A DNA stretch of 64,000 nt from Niebla homalea (taxonomy: Eukaryota > Ascomycota > Lecanoromycetes > Lecanorales > Ramalinaceae): NCBI GenBank assembly GCA_019925105.1, contig JAHGAU010000003.1, positions 1,054,001 through 1,118,000 on the forward strand, in the 5' to 3' direction. The notes below the pieces were generated by a model. The model was not told the DNA's origin. It did no database searches and saw only the letters and a program-made list of their open reading frames with translations. The translations under genes were made by a program, and so were the position numbers. Position 1 is the first letter of the stretch. The number at the start of each line of letters is the position of its first letter. Shown here piece by piece: positions 44,616-57,844 of this stretch.

Positions 44616-46206
44616 ATGAAGTTGACATTCAAGGTCAGTAGTACAGCTCGCTCTGATTTCATATCAAGCTATTACTGAACGTGCCGTCCTATGTAGGATC
44701 TCAAGCAACAGAAGTTCACTATCGAGGCCGGGCCACTTGAAACAGTAAGTGGCCAAAGTCAAGGGAGTCGGCGGATATTGTCTCCCCTGTCTCACATGCT
44801 CTGACCAGCATCTGATATTGTCTTTCAACAGATCGGTCAAGTCAAAGAGAAGATAAACTCAGAAAAGGGCTGGGAAGCAAGCTCGCAAAAGCTCATCTAC
44901 TCAGGTGAGTGGATTCTCAATGTTTACGGGCTACGGGAAATTGTGGCTCAAACTTGTGGTGAAGGCAAAATCTTACAAGATGCAAACACCGTCGAATCAT
45001 ACAACATTGAGGAGAAAGGCTTCATAGTGTGCATGACATCAAAGGTACTAGTTCATCTTAAGGTCTTCATCCAGAAACCCTTGTCTGACTGTTTGGGCAG
45101 CCCAAAGCACCGCCAGCCGCCTCATCTTCGACTGCGACGCCGTCGACGCCCGCACCTGCATCAGCACAAACTCCAGCTCCCCCTGCCGCTCCAGCTCCAG
45201 CATCATCCGCAACTTTAAATGCTCCTTCAACACCTACCCCCGCGCCAGGCGCAGCTGCTCCTGCAGAATTCAACGACCCTTCAGCTCTTGCGATGGGATC
45301 CGGGCAACGGGAAGCAGCGGTTGCTAACATGGAAAGCATGGGTTTCGCAAGGGCGGAGATTGATCGCGCAATGAGAGCAGCTTATTTCAACCCAGACCGT
45401 GCTGTCGAGTACCTGATCACCGGTATTCCGGAAAATGTCCAACAGGAGCAGCGGGCGGCGCAACCGGCAGCGGACGGCGCAGCAGCAGCCGCAGCAGCAG
45501 CTCGACCGGCAGACACGCCCGCTTCACCACCGGCTGCTTCTCCAGCACCTGGCGCTGCTCCGACCACAAACCCTCCTGCTCAAACTGCTGGAGGAGAGGA
45601 AGGAGACGCACCAATCAACCTTTTCGAAGCCGCCGCTCAGGCGGGACGAGGTGGGGGCTCTGGGGGAGGAGCCCGTTCAGGGGGCCGAGGTGGGGCAGGC
45701 GTAGGATCGGCAAACATTGGCCAGCTTGGTGCCGGCATTGGCGCCGCCGCTGCAGGTGGCGAGGGTGGTCTCGGGAATCTCGACTTCCTACGCAATAACC
45801 CCCAGTTCCAGCAGTTACGACAGATTGTGCAGACCCAGCCGCGTATGCTGGAACCTATCCTGCAGCAGGTGGGGCACGGCAACCCTCAGCTCGCACAGGT
45901 TATTGGCGAGAACCCTGATCAGTTCTTACGTCTCCTCAGTGAAGACGCGGGAGACGATGTCCCTCTCCCTCCAGGGGCACAGGAGATTAGCGTCACGGAG
46001 GAGGAGAGAGAAGCGATCGAGCGCGTAAGCCCCGAACATCCTCACGGAAAGAAACTCTTACTGATGTATCATAGCTGTGCCGTCTGGGCTTTGAACGTGA
46101 CCTCGTCATCCAGGCTTACTTTGCCTGCGACAAGAATGAAGAGCTGGCCGCCAACTTTTTGTTTGATCAACCTGACGATGGCGATGAGGGGGGTGCTGCC
46201 ATGTAA
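44616..46206 (+). CDS. rad23: Rad23 ubiquitin receptor / nucleotide excision repair factor
   Basis: Shuttles ubiquitylated proteins to the proteasome and stabilises Rad4/XPC in excision repair. Six exons: 44616-44633, 44697-44744, 44832-44904, 44965-45044, 45101-46024, 46075-46206, in phase, 424 aa. UBL at 1-73 ([33 protein letters not shown]), an Ala/Pro-rich linker, UBA1 at about 140-182 ([20 protein letters not shown]), a second low-complexity linker, the XPC-binding domain at about 300-355 ([19 protein letters not shown]) and UBA2 in the last exon ([20 protein letters not shown]). The unusually long alanine and glycine linkers leave domain order intact. Confidence 0.97.
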
Positions 46207-46453
46207 TCACTGAAGCGGTGGCAGAAGGCATGGCTCACTGATGCATTAAAACGATCTTCCTAAGCGACACTGTACACACCGAGTGCTTTCTTGATCCTTG
46301 CTGTCAGATCCGATGAAATTCCTAGCATCAGGACGGATCTACTATGAATCCCCGTTTACCCAAGAAATGGGTTCGAATAATACATTATGTCTTTCAATGA
46401 GTCCAACATGTGTCGTTGGTACAAGTGAGAGGAAGCACTGGGCACATAGATCA

Positions 46454-48219
46454 CTAGTCGCCTCCAAGGATAGGATCACCGTCATCCTGACAGATCCTAC
46501 TAACGTCCCAAATGACCAGGCCTCGCCTCCCAAATACCCGCTGCACAGTGGGCCATATCCCATCCCCTGCAAAATCTAAATCATCAAGATTCAGATGCTG
46601 TCTCCACATCCATTTCTCCTCCAGTGTGACCCCCTGCCCTTCTGCCACTTCTACCCAGCCATCCATCTCAAGGCTGGATGCGGGGGCTACAAGCTTGACC
46701 CCAGCAGACGGTGTGTCGCATTCGCCCAGTGCCCCAAGCACCCTAGCTTGCATCTTTCGAAATGGGACACCCATGAGGTCCGTGGTGTTTCCTGTAGAAT
46801 GGCCTGCAAGGTACAAGGGTGGACTGTACGTCCTCCACCAGAAATGCTCAATTGCGATGGTTTGCTCTTGCTGACCAAGCCATATCTGCGCCGGTATTAC
46901 CCCCCCTTGGTGGTAGACACCCATGAACACACCCAGAACAATATTGAATGCAGCCCATGTCATGAGCCACATCTGTCTGTGCCGCCTCGACAAGGGCAGA
47001 CGAATAGAGCAGAGAATCATGGGGACGATCGGGAGAAGAAATCGAGGCTCCTGGTGTGGTACGGCGGAAAGTAGGATTGTACCAGTCAGGGCTGAGATGA
47101 CGTTGAGTTCGCTCCAGTGCTCTCTGATGGTGGGAAGGAGAAGGAGAGCGGGCCCAAGTAAGAAAGGAAGAGAGGCCGTGAGATGTTGGTAGTGGGGATG
47201 AAGGCCATGTTCGGAGAGGTTCGATTTGGATGAGTTGTAGAGGAGAGAATTCAGGGGCGTGATGGTGGGATTGCTCCAAAGGTCTGATAGATTAAAAGCA
47301 GGGTTGTAGAAACGACTGTCCGTAATCACGGCGATAATGGTGATACACAAAGCTGCACTCGAGAAGATGAGTAAGGATAATGGCCTATTGCTCCCATCAG
47401 TGGACTGTGGACTATTGGAGTCTCGGTACAAGTCATACCGTCGGCAGAAGTGAGGAAGAAGGTAGAGTAATGGCACAAGAAGAAAGAGTAAACAGGTGAT
47501 TCTGTTGAACACGCCGAAAGTAACGATCGAGCCTAAAATGGCTGATGAAAGCAGCGATTCCTGCTTCTTCTCGATGATTCTCTGTATCAAGACCAGGCTC
47601 CAGAGTACGACCAGCGTCTCAGTTGAGTTGGAAAAGGTATGAGTCTGGAATGTCCAGGTGACATAGGACGAAGCAACCAAAGTGGTAGCGAGTTTGCGGC
47701 GCTGAGGTGACTGCACGAGCTCATGTATCGCCCAGTCCTCCAAGACAAAGCTCAGTATGAACATCAAGATCCGTAAGGCGTAGTAGATGACCATCGGAGT
47801 TACAGTTCCACCTCCTACCTCGCTTCCCACGCCCTTCAGGACGAGCATAGGTAGGGTGTAGACTGGCCATAGCGAGAAGCTGCTGCGAACAGGGTTGGCG
47901 GAAGTGAATTCCCATGTCTGGTAATAGGGTAGATCAAAAACCCTGCCTGTTAGACGAGGTTCAGCTGTATATCACAATGGAAGTGAAAGAAGAAGAGCGG
48001 TCTCAGGGGGAACCCTGGAGACGCGGCCGCACTCGTTCCTCCCCCGTCCGCTGACCCGCATTGTCACAACGCATCTTGCACGTCGCGGTGGGGAAAATCA
48101 AAAGACTGACCGGCAACGACCTCAGGACCCTGGAAATTCTCGTCTGGATGGATATAGCTTGGGGAAATGGCAAAGTACAGGCGTACTAGCAGAAGTGCCA
48201 GGTATGTACGCGTCCACAT
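46454..48219 (-). CDS. smp3: GPI mannosyltransferase IV, Smp3-like
   Basis: ER-lumenal-facing glycosyltransferase (GT22) that adds the fourth mannose to the GPI core. Two exons, minus strand: 48111-48219 and 46454-47946 (164-nt intron, phase 1), 533 aa. The first exon has the GT22 signature HPDE (His24-Glu27, [13 protein letters not shown]); the second opens [20 protein letters not shown]. Many hydrophobic helices follow, then SALTG...[16 protein letters not shown], the conserved HQEPRFLLP loop, and VYHQGGV near the end. I chose the ATG at 48217-48219 because the protein then starts directly at the first helix; an in-frame ATG at 48420 would add 67 unremarkable residues. Confidence 0.92.
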
Positions 48220-51004
48220 CGCCACTACACATTGCTCGACCACACCACGGACGTTCAGATCCTCAAGGCTGTCTTTGTCTTTAGAAATTGAGATCTCACT
48301 GCGCCTGCCCCACTGGACAAGAGAGGAGGACTTGCCATTCACTGAGAGAATGGGGAAATGCTGCTGTGCGTTGAAGCTTAACCTTGATTGAACAAATGTT
48401 ACTGTTTCAGGGAAGAGCATGACGCCATCTGCTCACTTCTATTTTTCATTCTCCCGATTGTCTTCATTATAATTCCGTGACCTGATACTTTCTAGGAGCA
48501 TTTACATCATTATCGTTGTACTAGGGTGCTTGGAAATGCGTCTTATAATGAATCAGACATAGGGTACTGGGCGTTTGCACTCAAGCGGTACTTTTCAACT
48601 TCGGTTTGGGGCTCATAGATGAAGTAATTACGTTCTGTGTTCCTCGTCAATGGGAAACATGTCTTTTCTTTACTTTTCATATGCAGACATCCCACCCTAA
48701 AGATATCGTGAGAGCATTCCATCCCGCCATGTCTCGATAATCTACTCTAGACACAGTGTACACGATGCAGTATACAACTGTTGAATGGCGCTCTGTGGGC
48801 CGCTAGCTAACTTCTTAGCACTCACGCCCTCGACATAGATGAAAACCAGAGGGCAATCCTAAGATATGAGCCTTGCTAAATGACCTGCCCTTGCCAGCTT
48901 AGTGACTTCTCTTGACGTCAAAAATGCGCGGTTCGTGTACTCGATCATTAGAGGTCTGTGCATCACCGTGACTTCGTCTGCTCAACTTAGATGTTCTCTT
49001 GACGGTATCCAGTACCAGAAGAGCATAGATACTCCACATTTTCCGTGATGAGAAGTATGAGCAATTTCAATGCTAAGAGACACGTCACGATAATAACGCA
49101 AGCCTCCATTGCTTTTCGGGTGGGCCCATGAACGCACACGTTTATGCAGCTGGCTCCAATAGTGGAGTCCGGTCCGCAGGATTGACGAATCAAGCGCCCC
49201 ATGTGGTAGCGTAATGCATCGAAATCTGTCCAGCAATCCCACATGCAACGGCATTCGTTCCTCCGGCGAACACTATCAATTCAGGCACGTTGCCTTCAGC
49301 TGGACGGCAGCAGGGGAAAGATGCGGAGAGGAAGCCGAACGCACGAATATGTGCCATGGTACGGGTACATACCGCACTGACTTACCTCAGATCCTATGAA
49401 CAGACCAATTGGCACAGCCGCCACCACCTCGGAAGAAGCATCTCATCACTACTGCATGCATCCTGCGTCATTGAGGACGACGTGGTACATACGTCGGAGT
49501 GAAGATTTGAAGATTGTTGTGATTGCAGGCGGCACAATACAATGCCTGGAGCGCTGAATAAGGCGAGGTCGGGCCACTCAAGGGCTCTTGAGCAGCAACG
49601 TGCTTCGGAGATCACAGAGGATTGCGTATCATGCTGGATCGTGAAGGCTTGCCAAAGGAACTTTCGTGCCAATGAAGTGGCATCTATTTCCTGCTGGTCA
49701 TGCAGGCATAGATTTGGACAGGGAAATTTTCCTACCGGATAGAATTCTATGAGGGATTAATTTTTCAGCGACCCTCGAACCCTTCAGTGTCCGACATACG
49801 CCAGCTAAGTCTTAGGTACCGCTTACTCCGTGACAAGCCGCTGTACAACAACATAGGCCCAAAGCTTGAAGCCACTTAGGGTGTGGTTGGTGCAATGTGC
49901 CTGAGGATTGGATTGCAAGTAGCGACAAGGGGGGAATGCAGGAAAGAAGACTTGTTAGTGTACTTTCTCTATTCCGTAGAAACGTTGCCGTCATTCAGCA
50001 TCAGCGGCGCCACAATGGGATCTCAAAGAAGTGAGATTTGGACAGACAAAACAAAGATGTAACGTTGCCCAAGTGTGGCGATCGACAATGAAACAATTGG
50101 TAGTGGCTTTCATTGTATGACCGAGCATCCACGCCTTTTGCCACTTGGCGAGGATATGTCATATACCATACATGATAGGTAGATCATGGATCTTCTGCCT
50201 TCTAGCGGAGGGTCTATTTATGCTCGAAGATGAAAGGATGGTCGAGAAGCCAAGACACCAACTACCGTACTACCATCGTGAATTATTGATATTATTGTTG
50301 ACACACTATTGTACGACAGTGTCGCCAAGTGTCGTAAAACATCATTGTTCTTTGATCTCAAACACTCCAGACATAGATATTATTATTGCGCTTTCCTTGA
50401 ACAACTTTACCTTTTATCGCCATCAAAGTTTGAATTTTCCCCACTTTGGAATCTTCAATCCTTTCTGGTCCTCGCTCCTATGGTCCCCTGAAACTACCCA
50501 CCCAAAAGAACAATTCCAAACATCACCGAGTGCTGCCGCGTGCCAAGGATACGGATTGGGATTTTGATTCTTGGCCCACTTGAGCAATCAGAAATCCGTC
50601 TCAACCAGCCAACGAAACCATCGACGATTTCGAGGTGACGTACGGAATACTGAAGTGACCCTGGTTGCAGAGAGATTGATAATCGCCTTGTAACGACCTT
50701 CTCGAAAGTCCCTGCATCCTGCTGCTGGCGCCTGCTGCTCCTCCTTGGCTCCTCCTTGGCTCTTTCGCGTAGACTAGCGTCACCCAATAAAAGGACCCCT
50801 CCACCCTTCTTCCTCATGATCTTCTGATCATCGCTGGAAAACATCACGTCGGTCGCATCACCTTTTGGTCCTGATAACTCCTCCCAACGGCGGGCAGGGC
50901 TCTTGCCCGCCTGTACTGAACCCTTGACTTCCTCCTTCTTCCTTCCTCGTCACCTCCAAGTCCTTCTTCCTATTCATTCATCTCCCCGTCGCCGGGACCG
51001 AGAT
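48220..51004. other. Largest gene-free interval (2.8 kb)
   Basis: Between divergent SMP3 and the Hal4-like kinase. Open frames are short (up to 140 codons, at 50145-50567) and none resembles a protein family. I found no tRNA-like arms or obvious repeats. The part from about 50400 on is pyrimidine-rich and AUG-containing, consistent with a long 5' leader or promoter for the kinase. Confidence 0.5.
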
Positions 51005-52589
51005 ATGAGTGGTCCAACCAGCACGCTGACACATCAGCCTCCACCCACACCATCACCTTCACAATCGTCATCCTCCACTCAATCACACGATGCAAAATTG
51101 CCGCTTCCCACTCCAACAATCCCAGAGGAATCCGCAACCTTCACAAATGGACTCGAGGTGCCGCCGTCGGCGAAGAAGCCGACGACGATTGGTCGTCTGA
51201 CGCGCATGTTCTCGCAAAATAAGGTCTCGAGCCAGACTGACCTTTCTCGCGATACTGCTGCGTCAGATACAGACGGCAGCATCAAGGGCACATCCACCGG
51301 TCTCATGAAGCCACCGGCCCGGCAAGGTTCTTATTCCGACCGTCCCCAAAACCCCGCCGGAGCAGGGGAGCGAAGACCGAGTTACGCAAATGTCCGAAAG
51401 GAGCAGGACTTCGCTCATAAAAGATTCGAATTGCTTCCCGATGGCACTCACCAGCACACACTCAAAAGTGCAAAGCGACAAGAAAAGCTGTCCGGTATGC
51501 TTCGGGAGATGCTCGGAGGGAAGAAAAAGGATGATGGAGCGGACGATCACCAACAACTATCTCTCATGTCTTCTTGGGTCGATCAGCTGCGGATCGAGCG
51601 TGACAAGGTCGCCTCGGACAAAAAAGGGGGCCCGAATTCGACCGCGACTCTGGTGCAGAAGTATGGGAAATGCCAGGAGATAGTCGGACGGGGCGCTTTT
51701 GGCATTGTCAGGATCTCTCACAAGACCGACCCCAAAGACCACAAAACCGAGCAGCTCTTCGCTGTCAAGGAATTCCGTCGCAGACCCCAGGAGTCTCCCA
51801 AGAAATACCAGAAGCGCCTGACCTCAGAGTTCTGCATCTCGTCGTCCTTGAGACATCCCAATGTCATCCACACTCTTGACCTGCTCCAGGATGCCAAAGG
51901 CGATTACTGCGAGATCATGGAGTTTTGTGCCGGTGGGGATCTGTATACCTTGGTTCTGGCGGCGGGAAAGCTGGAAGTAATTGAAGCGGATTGCTACTTC
52001 AAACAGCTCATGTGCGGGGTGGAGTATCTCCATGAAATGGGAGTCGCGCACCGCGATCTCAAGCCAGAAAATCTGCTTCTCACGACCCATGGCGCTCTCA
52101 AGATCACCGACTTCGGCAACGGTGAATGCTTCCGGATGGCGTGGGAAAAGGAGGCTCACATGACAGCTGGCCTTTGTGGTTCCGCACCCTACATTGCGCC
52201 GGAAGAATACACAGACAAGGAGTTCGATCCACGGGCGGTGGATGTGTGGGCATGTGGGGTGATTTACATGGCAATGCGGACTGGCCGGCATCTATGGCGA
52301 TTGGCTCGAAGGGACGAGGATGAATTCTTTGAGCGGTACCTTGAGGGCCGAAAAGGGGACGACGGGTACGGGCCAATCGAGACGTTGCATAGGGTGAGTC
52401 TCGGTGCTAATCCTCGACGAATAGGGAAAGAAGCTAATCTCGTCCTTCCAGGCTCGTTGTCGCAACGTCATCTACTCAATATTGGATCCGGATCCCAGCC
52501 CAAAGCGTCGTCTGACTGCCACCAAGGTGCTCAAGTCCGAATGGGTTCGAGACATCAAGCTTTGCAAGGCCGCTGAAGAGGGTTTTTGA
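51005..52589 (+). CDS. Hal4/Sat4-Hal5-type Ser/Thr kinase
   Basis: Member of the fungal NPR/HAL kinase family, which in yeast controls stability of plasma-membrane nutrient and potassium transporters. Exons 51005-52393 and 52452-52589 (58-nt intron, phase 0), 508 aa from MSGPTSTLTHQ; the frame is open further upstream to 50903. The N-terminal 215 residues are disordered and Ser/Thr/Pro-rich. Kinase domain from about 218: GRGAFGIVR, Lys near 253 in FAVKEF, HRDLKPENLLL near 349, DFGNGECF near 369, GLCGSAPYIAPEEY, VWACGVIYMAM. The last exon ends the domain (KRRLTATKVLKSEWVRDIKLC). The GxCGS activation segment and EFRRRP after the Lys are typical of this family. Confidence 0.9.
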
Positions 52590-53271
52590 CCAAACTTGGA
52601 AGGGAATAATACTATTGCATGGATACTTGATGCTTCTCAATCTGGGAAGCGAACAGTATGATGGGGTGTGAGCAGAGCATTCTTATGACCTAATTTCCCT
52701 ACAGAACGCGAATGATACCGCACGATGGCCGCGGCTTTGGCTCCGCCTGATTTCGTGTATGTGGCTTTTTGAGCGAGATAGACCAGGAGGTACACAGGAT
52801 GTCCATTTCATTTAGCGAGCATTGTGCATCGGTGGGTATCATGGAAAAGGATGATCGGGCAGTGGGCACTACCACGGTCATTTGCATGAATTCAGTTGTA
52901 ACCTATTGCTGCAAATAATCATTGATACAATTCATCACTCGTGAGCAGATCATCCGATACGGGAGTCTCACCAAGTCATATATCCATGATTGATGATTTA
53001 GTCTGAAGAAACCCGAGTCCCACAGAAAAAAGGGGCAGGTTGACGCTTTCGAGCGCCAAGACTTTCAAAGAAACTTTGAGCTGCAGAGGCACATACTTTC
53101 CCCATTCCTAGCTTCATCCTTATGTCTTGAAACAATCCCCAAAGACTTCTTTCTCACACCACTTCCAGATCAAGCTGTTGACTGTATAAGCTTTCCCATC
53201 CTGCCCAAGAGCAAACCCCTCCGCCCCCCCCCTTCCTTCCCCTCTGCCCCCACCCCTGTGCCCCCACCAAA
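52590..53271. other. Intergenic interval upstream of RVS161
   Basis: 682 bp. The last 50 bp before the RVS161 start are almost pure pyrimidine (runs of C at about 53221-53265), typical of a strong fungal transcription start region. No gene. Confidence 0.55.
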
Positions 53272-54548
53272 ATGTCATGGGCGGGTATGTATAGACTGCA
53301 AGCACGCCTCGAGAACGAACTCTAAAATGGAGCTCAGGCTTCAAGAAGGTCGCCAACCGGGCGACCACCCAGGTCATGATGAAGACCGGTGCGTCAGTCC
53401 TTGCTTTGAACGAGTCCCCCTTGGGGTGAAGACTTGGGTACGGCCTAACCGGAACATCGCAGGCCATGTGGAGAAAACCAATGATCGTGATTACGAGGTG
53501 GAAGAGAGGTATGCTGTACCCAATCTGAAAAAGATCGAAGCTGCGACCGAGGGTGTCGGTGGAAAGCTGACGGGAGAGCTTCAGACGGTACCGGACCATG
53601 GAATCGGCCGCGAACAGGCTGCAGAAGGAAGCCAAGGGCTATCTGGATTCGTTACGAGGTCAGTCAAGATGGGACGAGCATGGGAGGGGGAATGAAAAGG
53701 CTTTTGTCTTTTGCCGCGTATGGAAATAGCAGGTCTGATGGCGTGAGCAGCAATGACAGCTTCACAAATGCGGATAGCCGAGACGATAGACGCTTTCTAC
53801 GGAGATGCCGGGGCGAATGATGGCGTCAGCAGGAGCTACAAACAGGCGGTCGAGGATCTGGATGCAGAAACCATCAAGGCATTGGACGGGCCTTTCCGGT
53901 AAGGGACGGGAGACGCGTGGACAGTGAGGGTGTTGTTGGTGCAGTTCGCTCACGCACACATTAGACAGACCGTCCTGGAACCGATATCCCGGTTTTGCGC
54001 CTACTTCCCCGACATAAATGAATGTGCGTACCTCCCCCTCTCTTCTAGTCGTTGTGGCAAACACATCGTGACCGAGGATACACACATCCACCACATGGAC
54101 GCTCCACCATGCCTTTCGTTGGGCCCCCTGGCTGATCACGAGTATCCATCCAGGCATCAAGAAGCGCAACAACAAACTCCTCGACTACGACGCCACGCGG
54201 GCCAAGGTCAAGAAACTCGTCGAGAAGCCGGACAAGGACCCGACCAAGCTGCCCCGGGCGGAGCGCGAGTCCGACATGGCCAAGACCGCCTACGAGGCCC
54301 TCAATGACCAGCTCTTCACGGAACTGCCGCAGCTGATCGATCTGCGGGTGCCCTACCTCGATCCGAGCTTCGAGGCCCTGGTGAAGATCCAGTTGCGCTT
54401 CTGCGCCGAGGCGTACAGCCGGATGGCGCAGGTGCAGCAGTTCCTGGATGCGGACACGAGGGAGCAGTATGCGCAGGGGATGCTGGATAGTCGGGTCGAG
54501 GAGGTTTTGGGGGAGATTCGGGAGTTGAGCATTGCAGGGACTGTGTAG
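53272..54548 (+). CDS. rvs161: BAR-domain protein Rvs161
   Basis: Amphiphysin-family BAR protein that pairs with Rvs167 to bend membranes at endocytic sites. Seven exons: 53272-53284, 53338-53388, 53463-53508, 53585-53658, 53751-53898, 53965-54023, 54154-54548, in phase, 261 aa (yeast 265). Reads MSWAGFKKVANRATTQVMMKTG, HVEKTNDRDYEVEE, RLQKEAKGYLDSLR, MTASQMRIAETIDAFYGD, ISRFCAYFPDINECIKKRN, NKLLDYDATRAKVKKL and an all-helical end; no SH3 domain, which sets it apart from Rvs167. The 171-codon open frame on the opposite strand is a shadow. Confidence 0.95.
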
Positions 54549-55095
54549 GTTGCGCAGCGTTTTACTCCGAGGGAAGGTCAATTGAGCGTGTGTGTCCGCA
54601 TTTCATGTAATACAACGGAAACGCATGGAGTAAGAGTCAGGAGTAACGAGCTACAAAGGAAAGACGAGGGGATACTCTGACATTCGAATGCTCATCTTTG
54701 CAAACGAAGCCCGTCAATGAGGGCCCGGTGGACGCATCAGCCGAATGTGATAGTTGCAGAATCATGCAGCGAGGACGAACGTATCAGAGTTCTCGAGCGA
54801 TTGAAGTCTTTCAAGGATGAGGTTACGATTAATTCTAACTAAGAGCCAACGTGGCCTGGAGCAAAACGGGCTTTGCTTCTTCAATCCAGAAGGCCATCCC
54901 CAAACGCTCCGCCCAAACGTATGTACAAGAAAACCGATTATCGGCGCCAGAGTAAGGCTTAGGACAAGTTGGCTCAGGGACATGAACCGGCTGAGGTAGA
55001 ATATCCGCTCGACCGCACCGCCCAGCGCCTGGAGAGAAGCACTAGTATTACAGTGATGGGGATCTATGAGTGAACTGACTGGAAAGGGTCAGATG
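54549..55095. other. Convergent 3' interval RVS161 / BRE1
   Basis: 547 bp between two stop codons. No gene or repeat recognised. Confidence 0.5.
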
Positions 55096-57447
55096 TCAAA
55101 GAATGATCTTCGTGACATCGCCAGAGCCGAATGGGCGATTACAGTTTGGGCATTTGCGTAAACGTGATGCTGTCCGCTCTTCGACGCACTCCTTGCAGAA
55201 TACGTGCCCGCACGTCTTGATCGTAGTGTTCTTGAAATTGACCCGACAAACCGTGCAGATGGCGAGTTGCTAAAGCATCAAGTCAGCCGAGTAATGCAAG
55301 CAGGGAACGCTTCACCATCTGAGGAGACTCACTCTGAGCATTTCATACTCGCCGCTTTGATTACCCAGACCCTTGCTCTTCCACGATTCAAGACTCTTTG
55401 TGGTTTCAACGAGACGCACTTTGAGCGATTCTACCTCCACTTCCGCTTTTCGATGTGATGAGGATTTCGCGCTCATGATGTCGTCCTTGGTGGTACAATT
55501 CTTCTTTAGCTCTTCCACTTGGGCCTTCAATCCTTCAAGCTGGATATTGCGCTCGGAGACTTGCTGCTGTTCCAGTCTCAATTTGGCTTGGACGTTCAAA
55601 AGAGATTCCTTTGACTCTGCGATTTGTTTGTCCAGCCCAATGTGTAGCGCGCGGTTGGCAGCTTCGGCTTCTTTCAGAGAAGATACCATGTCCGAGCTTT
55701 TGGAATTCTGGGCTCTGAGGGTTCGCACTTCCTGTTCTCGAGATTCCTTGGTCTTCATAGCCCCGAAATACTTCTGATCCGCTTTCGACTTTTCCGCGGT
55801 TAGACGCTGGACCTTCTCCTCAAGTGAGACAAGACTGGCTACTTTCTGGTTTGCAAGCTTATTCGACTTGCTGTAAGCAGTGCTCATAGATTGCAATTCA
55901 TTGTTCAGCATCGTATACTGTTTCTCCAAATTTGAATACCGGCTCTGCACTTCGTCATTGGGCATGCCATCCAAGCTTATAGGCGGGCTGTCCGGTCCAG
56001 CTGATTGTCCAACTTGAAGCTGTAGCCTCGAGACCTCCGATTCGAGGGCACGGATACGCTCTTCTTTTGCACTGGCCAGCTCTTTGATTTGATCTATGGA
56101 CGCTCGTTCCTGGCCTTGGGCTGCCTTGCGCATGGCGAGTTCTGCGGTCAATTCATCGCGACTATGCCGTATCCTTGCGAGATCGTTCTCTGCTTGAGCC
56201 AAATGAGCCTCTTTCTCGCCCACGGCCTCTACTGATTCATTCTCCATTTGGACTCGACAGGCTGTTCTTTCTGCATGGAGCTTCTCGGCTTCCTGTCGCA
56301 GCTGGACGTTGGTGGCCTCCAAATCGTTGATCCTCTTAATGACATCTTCGTGTTGCGATTTCAGTTGCTTGAAGAGGTCAGACTTGCTGTAGTCATCATC
56401 CGACAATCGTGAGAGTCGAGTGGTCAAACTATTCACTTGAGCAGTGAGCTTCTCATTTGCAACCTCTAGCTCCTCAATCTGTTGTCTTTGCTTGGCGTTT
56501 TCGGCGATGGCTTCTTTCTTTGCAATGTCAGCCTCTGCGAGCTCTTCACTGGTTGCGCCTGGATCCTTTTGGCCATTGATCACCTCGTCCTGACCTCCAC
56601 CAAGCCCGCTACCTGACTCGCTCCGACCGCCCGAAATGGCCTGCTTTTCGAGCTTCGCAACGGTCGCACTCTTTGAACGATCAAGTTTCTTCTCCGCGAT
56701 CATGTACCGCAGAGCCGCTGTCTCAAGTCTTTCTTCCAATTTCTCCTTCTCCTGTCGCCTCTTCTCTAACTCTATTACATGTCCCTTTTCAGCTGCGAGT
56801 AAGGAGGTTATGCGCCCTTGAAGTTCAGTTACTTCTGGCGCGACATTCGTGGCGCGCGCGAACAGCTTTGACACCGCAGAAGAAATCTCCGACGAGCGGC
56901 CTTTTAGATGGGCCTTGAATGCCTCTGAGTCCGAATTCAGCAGAGACGACGGGAACGCCGTGAAAGAATTGTGGTTGTCCATGTCACCAACGACTACCTT
57001 GACCTCGTCGAGGAGCTTGTCGGACATCAGCATCAGGTCTCAAGCGGTAGCAAATATAAGGCTCACTTCACTAAACCATGCATCGATGACCATGATGTGC
57101 TCGTCATGATACTGCGCGCGCTTTGTGACCTCTGTAAGCCGACATTCTACAGAGTTCCGCTCTCGTTTATGTTCCTGCATTTGACGCCATATAGCCTCCT
57201 TTTGGAAGCGCTAGAAGGTGACAAGAGCCATGATTAGCGATCAGATTCGATATCCTATCTCTGTGGGCAAGGTAGACTGGTTGAGAGATCAAATGAAAGG
57301 CTTGCTGCTTACTTCCAACTCGTCCTTCCATGGCATGTCAGCGTCAACATGCGGCTTGGCAGCGCCATTAATGGATGTCGCCTGTTTCTTCAAAGGCGGT
57401 GTGGAGTCGTCATGTTCGTTATTTGCAGGTCGTTTCCTTTCTTCCAT
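55096..57447 (-). CDS. bre1: Histone H2B ubiquitin ligase Bre1
   Basis: RING E3 that, with Rad6, monoubiquitylates H2B and so promotes H3K4/K79 methylation. Four exons, minus strand: 57313-57447, 57067-57210, 55333-57015, 55096-55269, in phase, 711 aa. Starts MEERKRPANNEHDDSTPPLKKQ; exon 2 holds RFQKEAIWRQMQEHKRERNS and HDEHIMVIDAWFSE, the Rad6-binding region. A coiled coil of about 550 residues follows. The C-terminal C3HC4 RING is complete: CTVCRVNFKNTTIKTCGHVF, then CKEC and CPNC, ending DVTKIIL. The second intron (51 nt) ends in AAG, chosen because it restores FSELLDEVKVVVGD. Divergent from BDP1. Confidence 0.95.
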
Positions 57448-57844
57448 CTTGATGAGGTCTGAGGAGGAGAGGGAGACGACCTGGCTTTGGACTAAGGGCA
57501 TCAGGACGAAAGACCCGCAGGTCAATGATTACCCGGGTTGATGTTCTGAATGATTCATTTGAAGAGTTACACTGGTGCAAGAAGAGGCTGCAAGAAGTGA
57601 AAGCGCTGCTGTTGTGCACTTTAAGATGTGACAAAAGTAATAGGAGACGTGTAGTTGGAAGATTTGGATTTCGGACTGCGGGACGGCCGGAAGAAAGTAT
57701 GGCCGCAGCTCTCGTCCCCTACCCTCCGAGGGCTCGCTACTGAGGCTACCTATTCTTGAGCCTATTATATCTTGGCAAGCTTGGTCAACCACTGTAGAAT
57801 ATCCGTAAGTACAGCACCACAGTGCATCCAAATGTCACGACAAG
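57448..57844. promoter_or_regulatory. Shared divergent promoter BRE1/BDP1
   Basis: 397 bp between the two ATGs; no gene in between. No specific site identified. Confidence 0.55.

Noticed and set aside
50145..50567. 140-codon open frame before the Hal4-like kinase
   Set aside because: No recognisable motif and pyrimidine-rich leader-like composition.
53120..53635. 171-codon minus-strand open frame
   Set aside because: Overlaps RVS161 exons 1-4 on the other strand and shows no domain.
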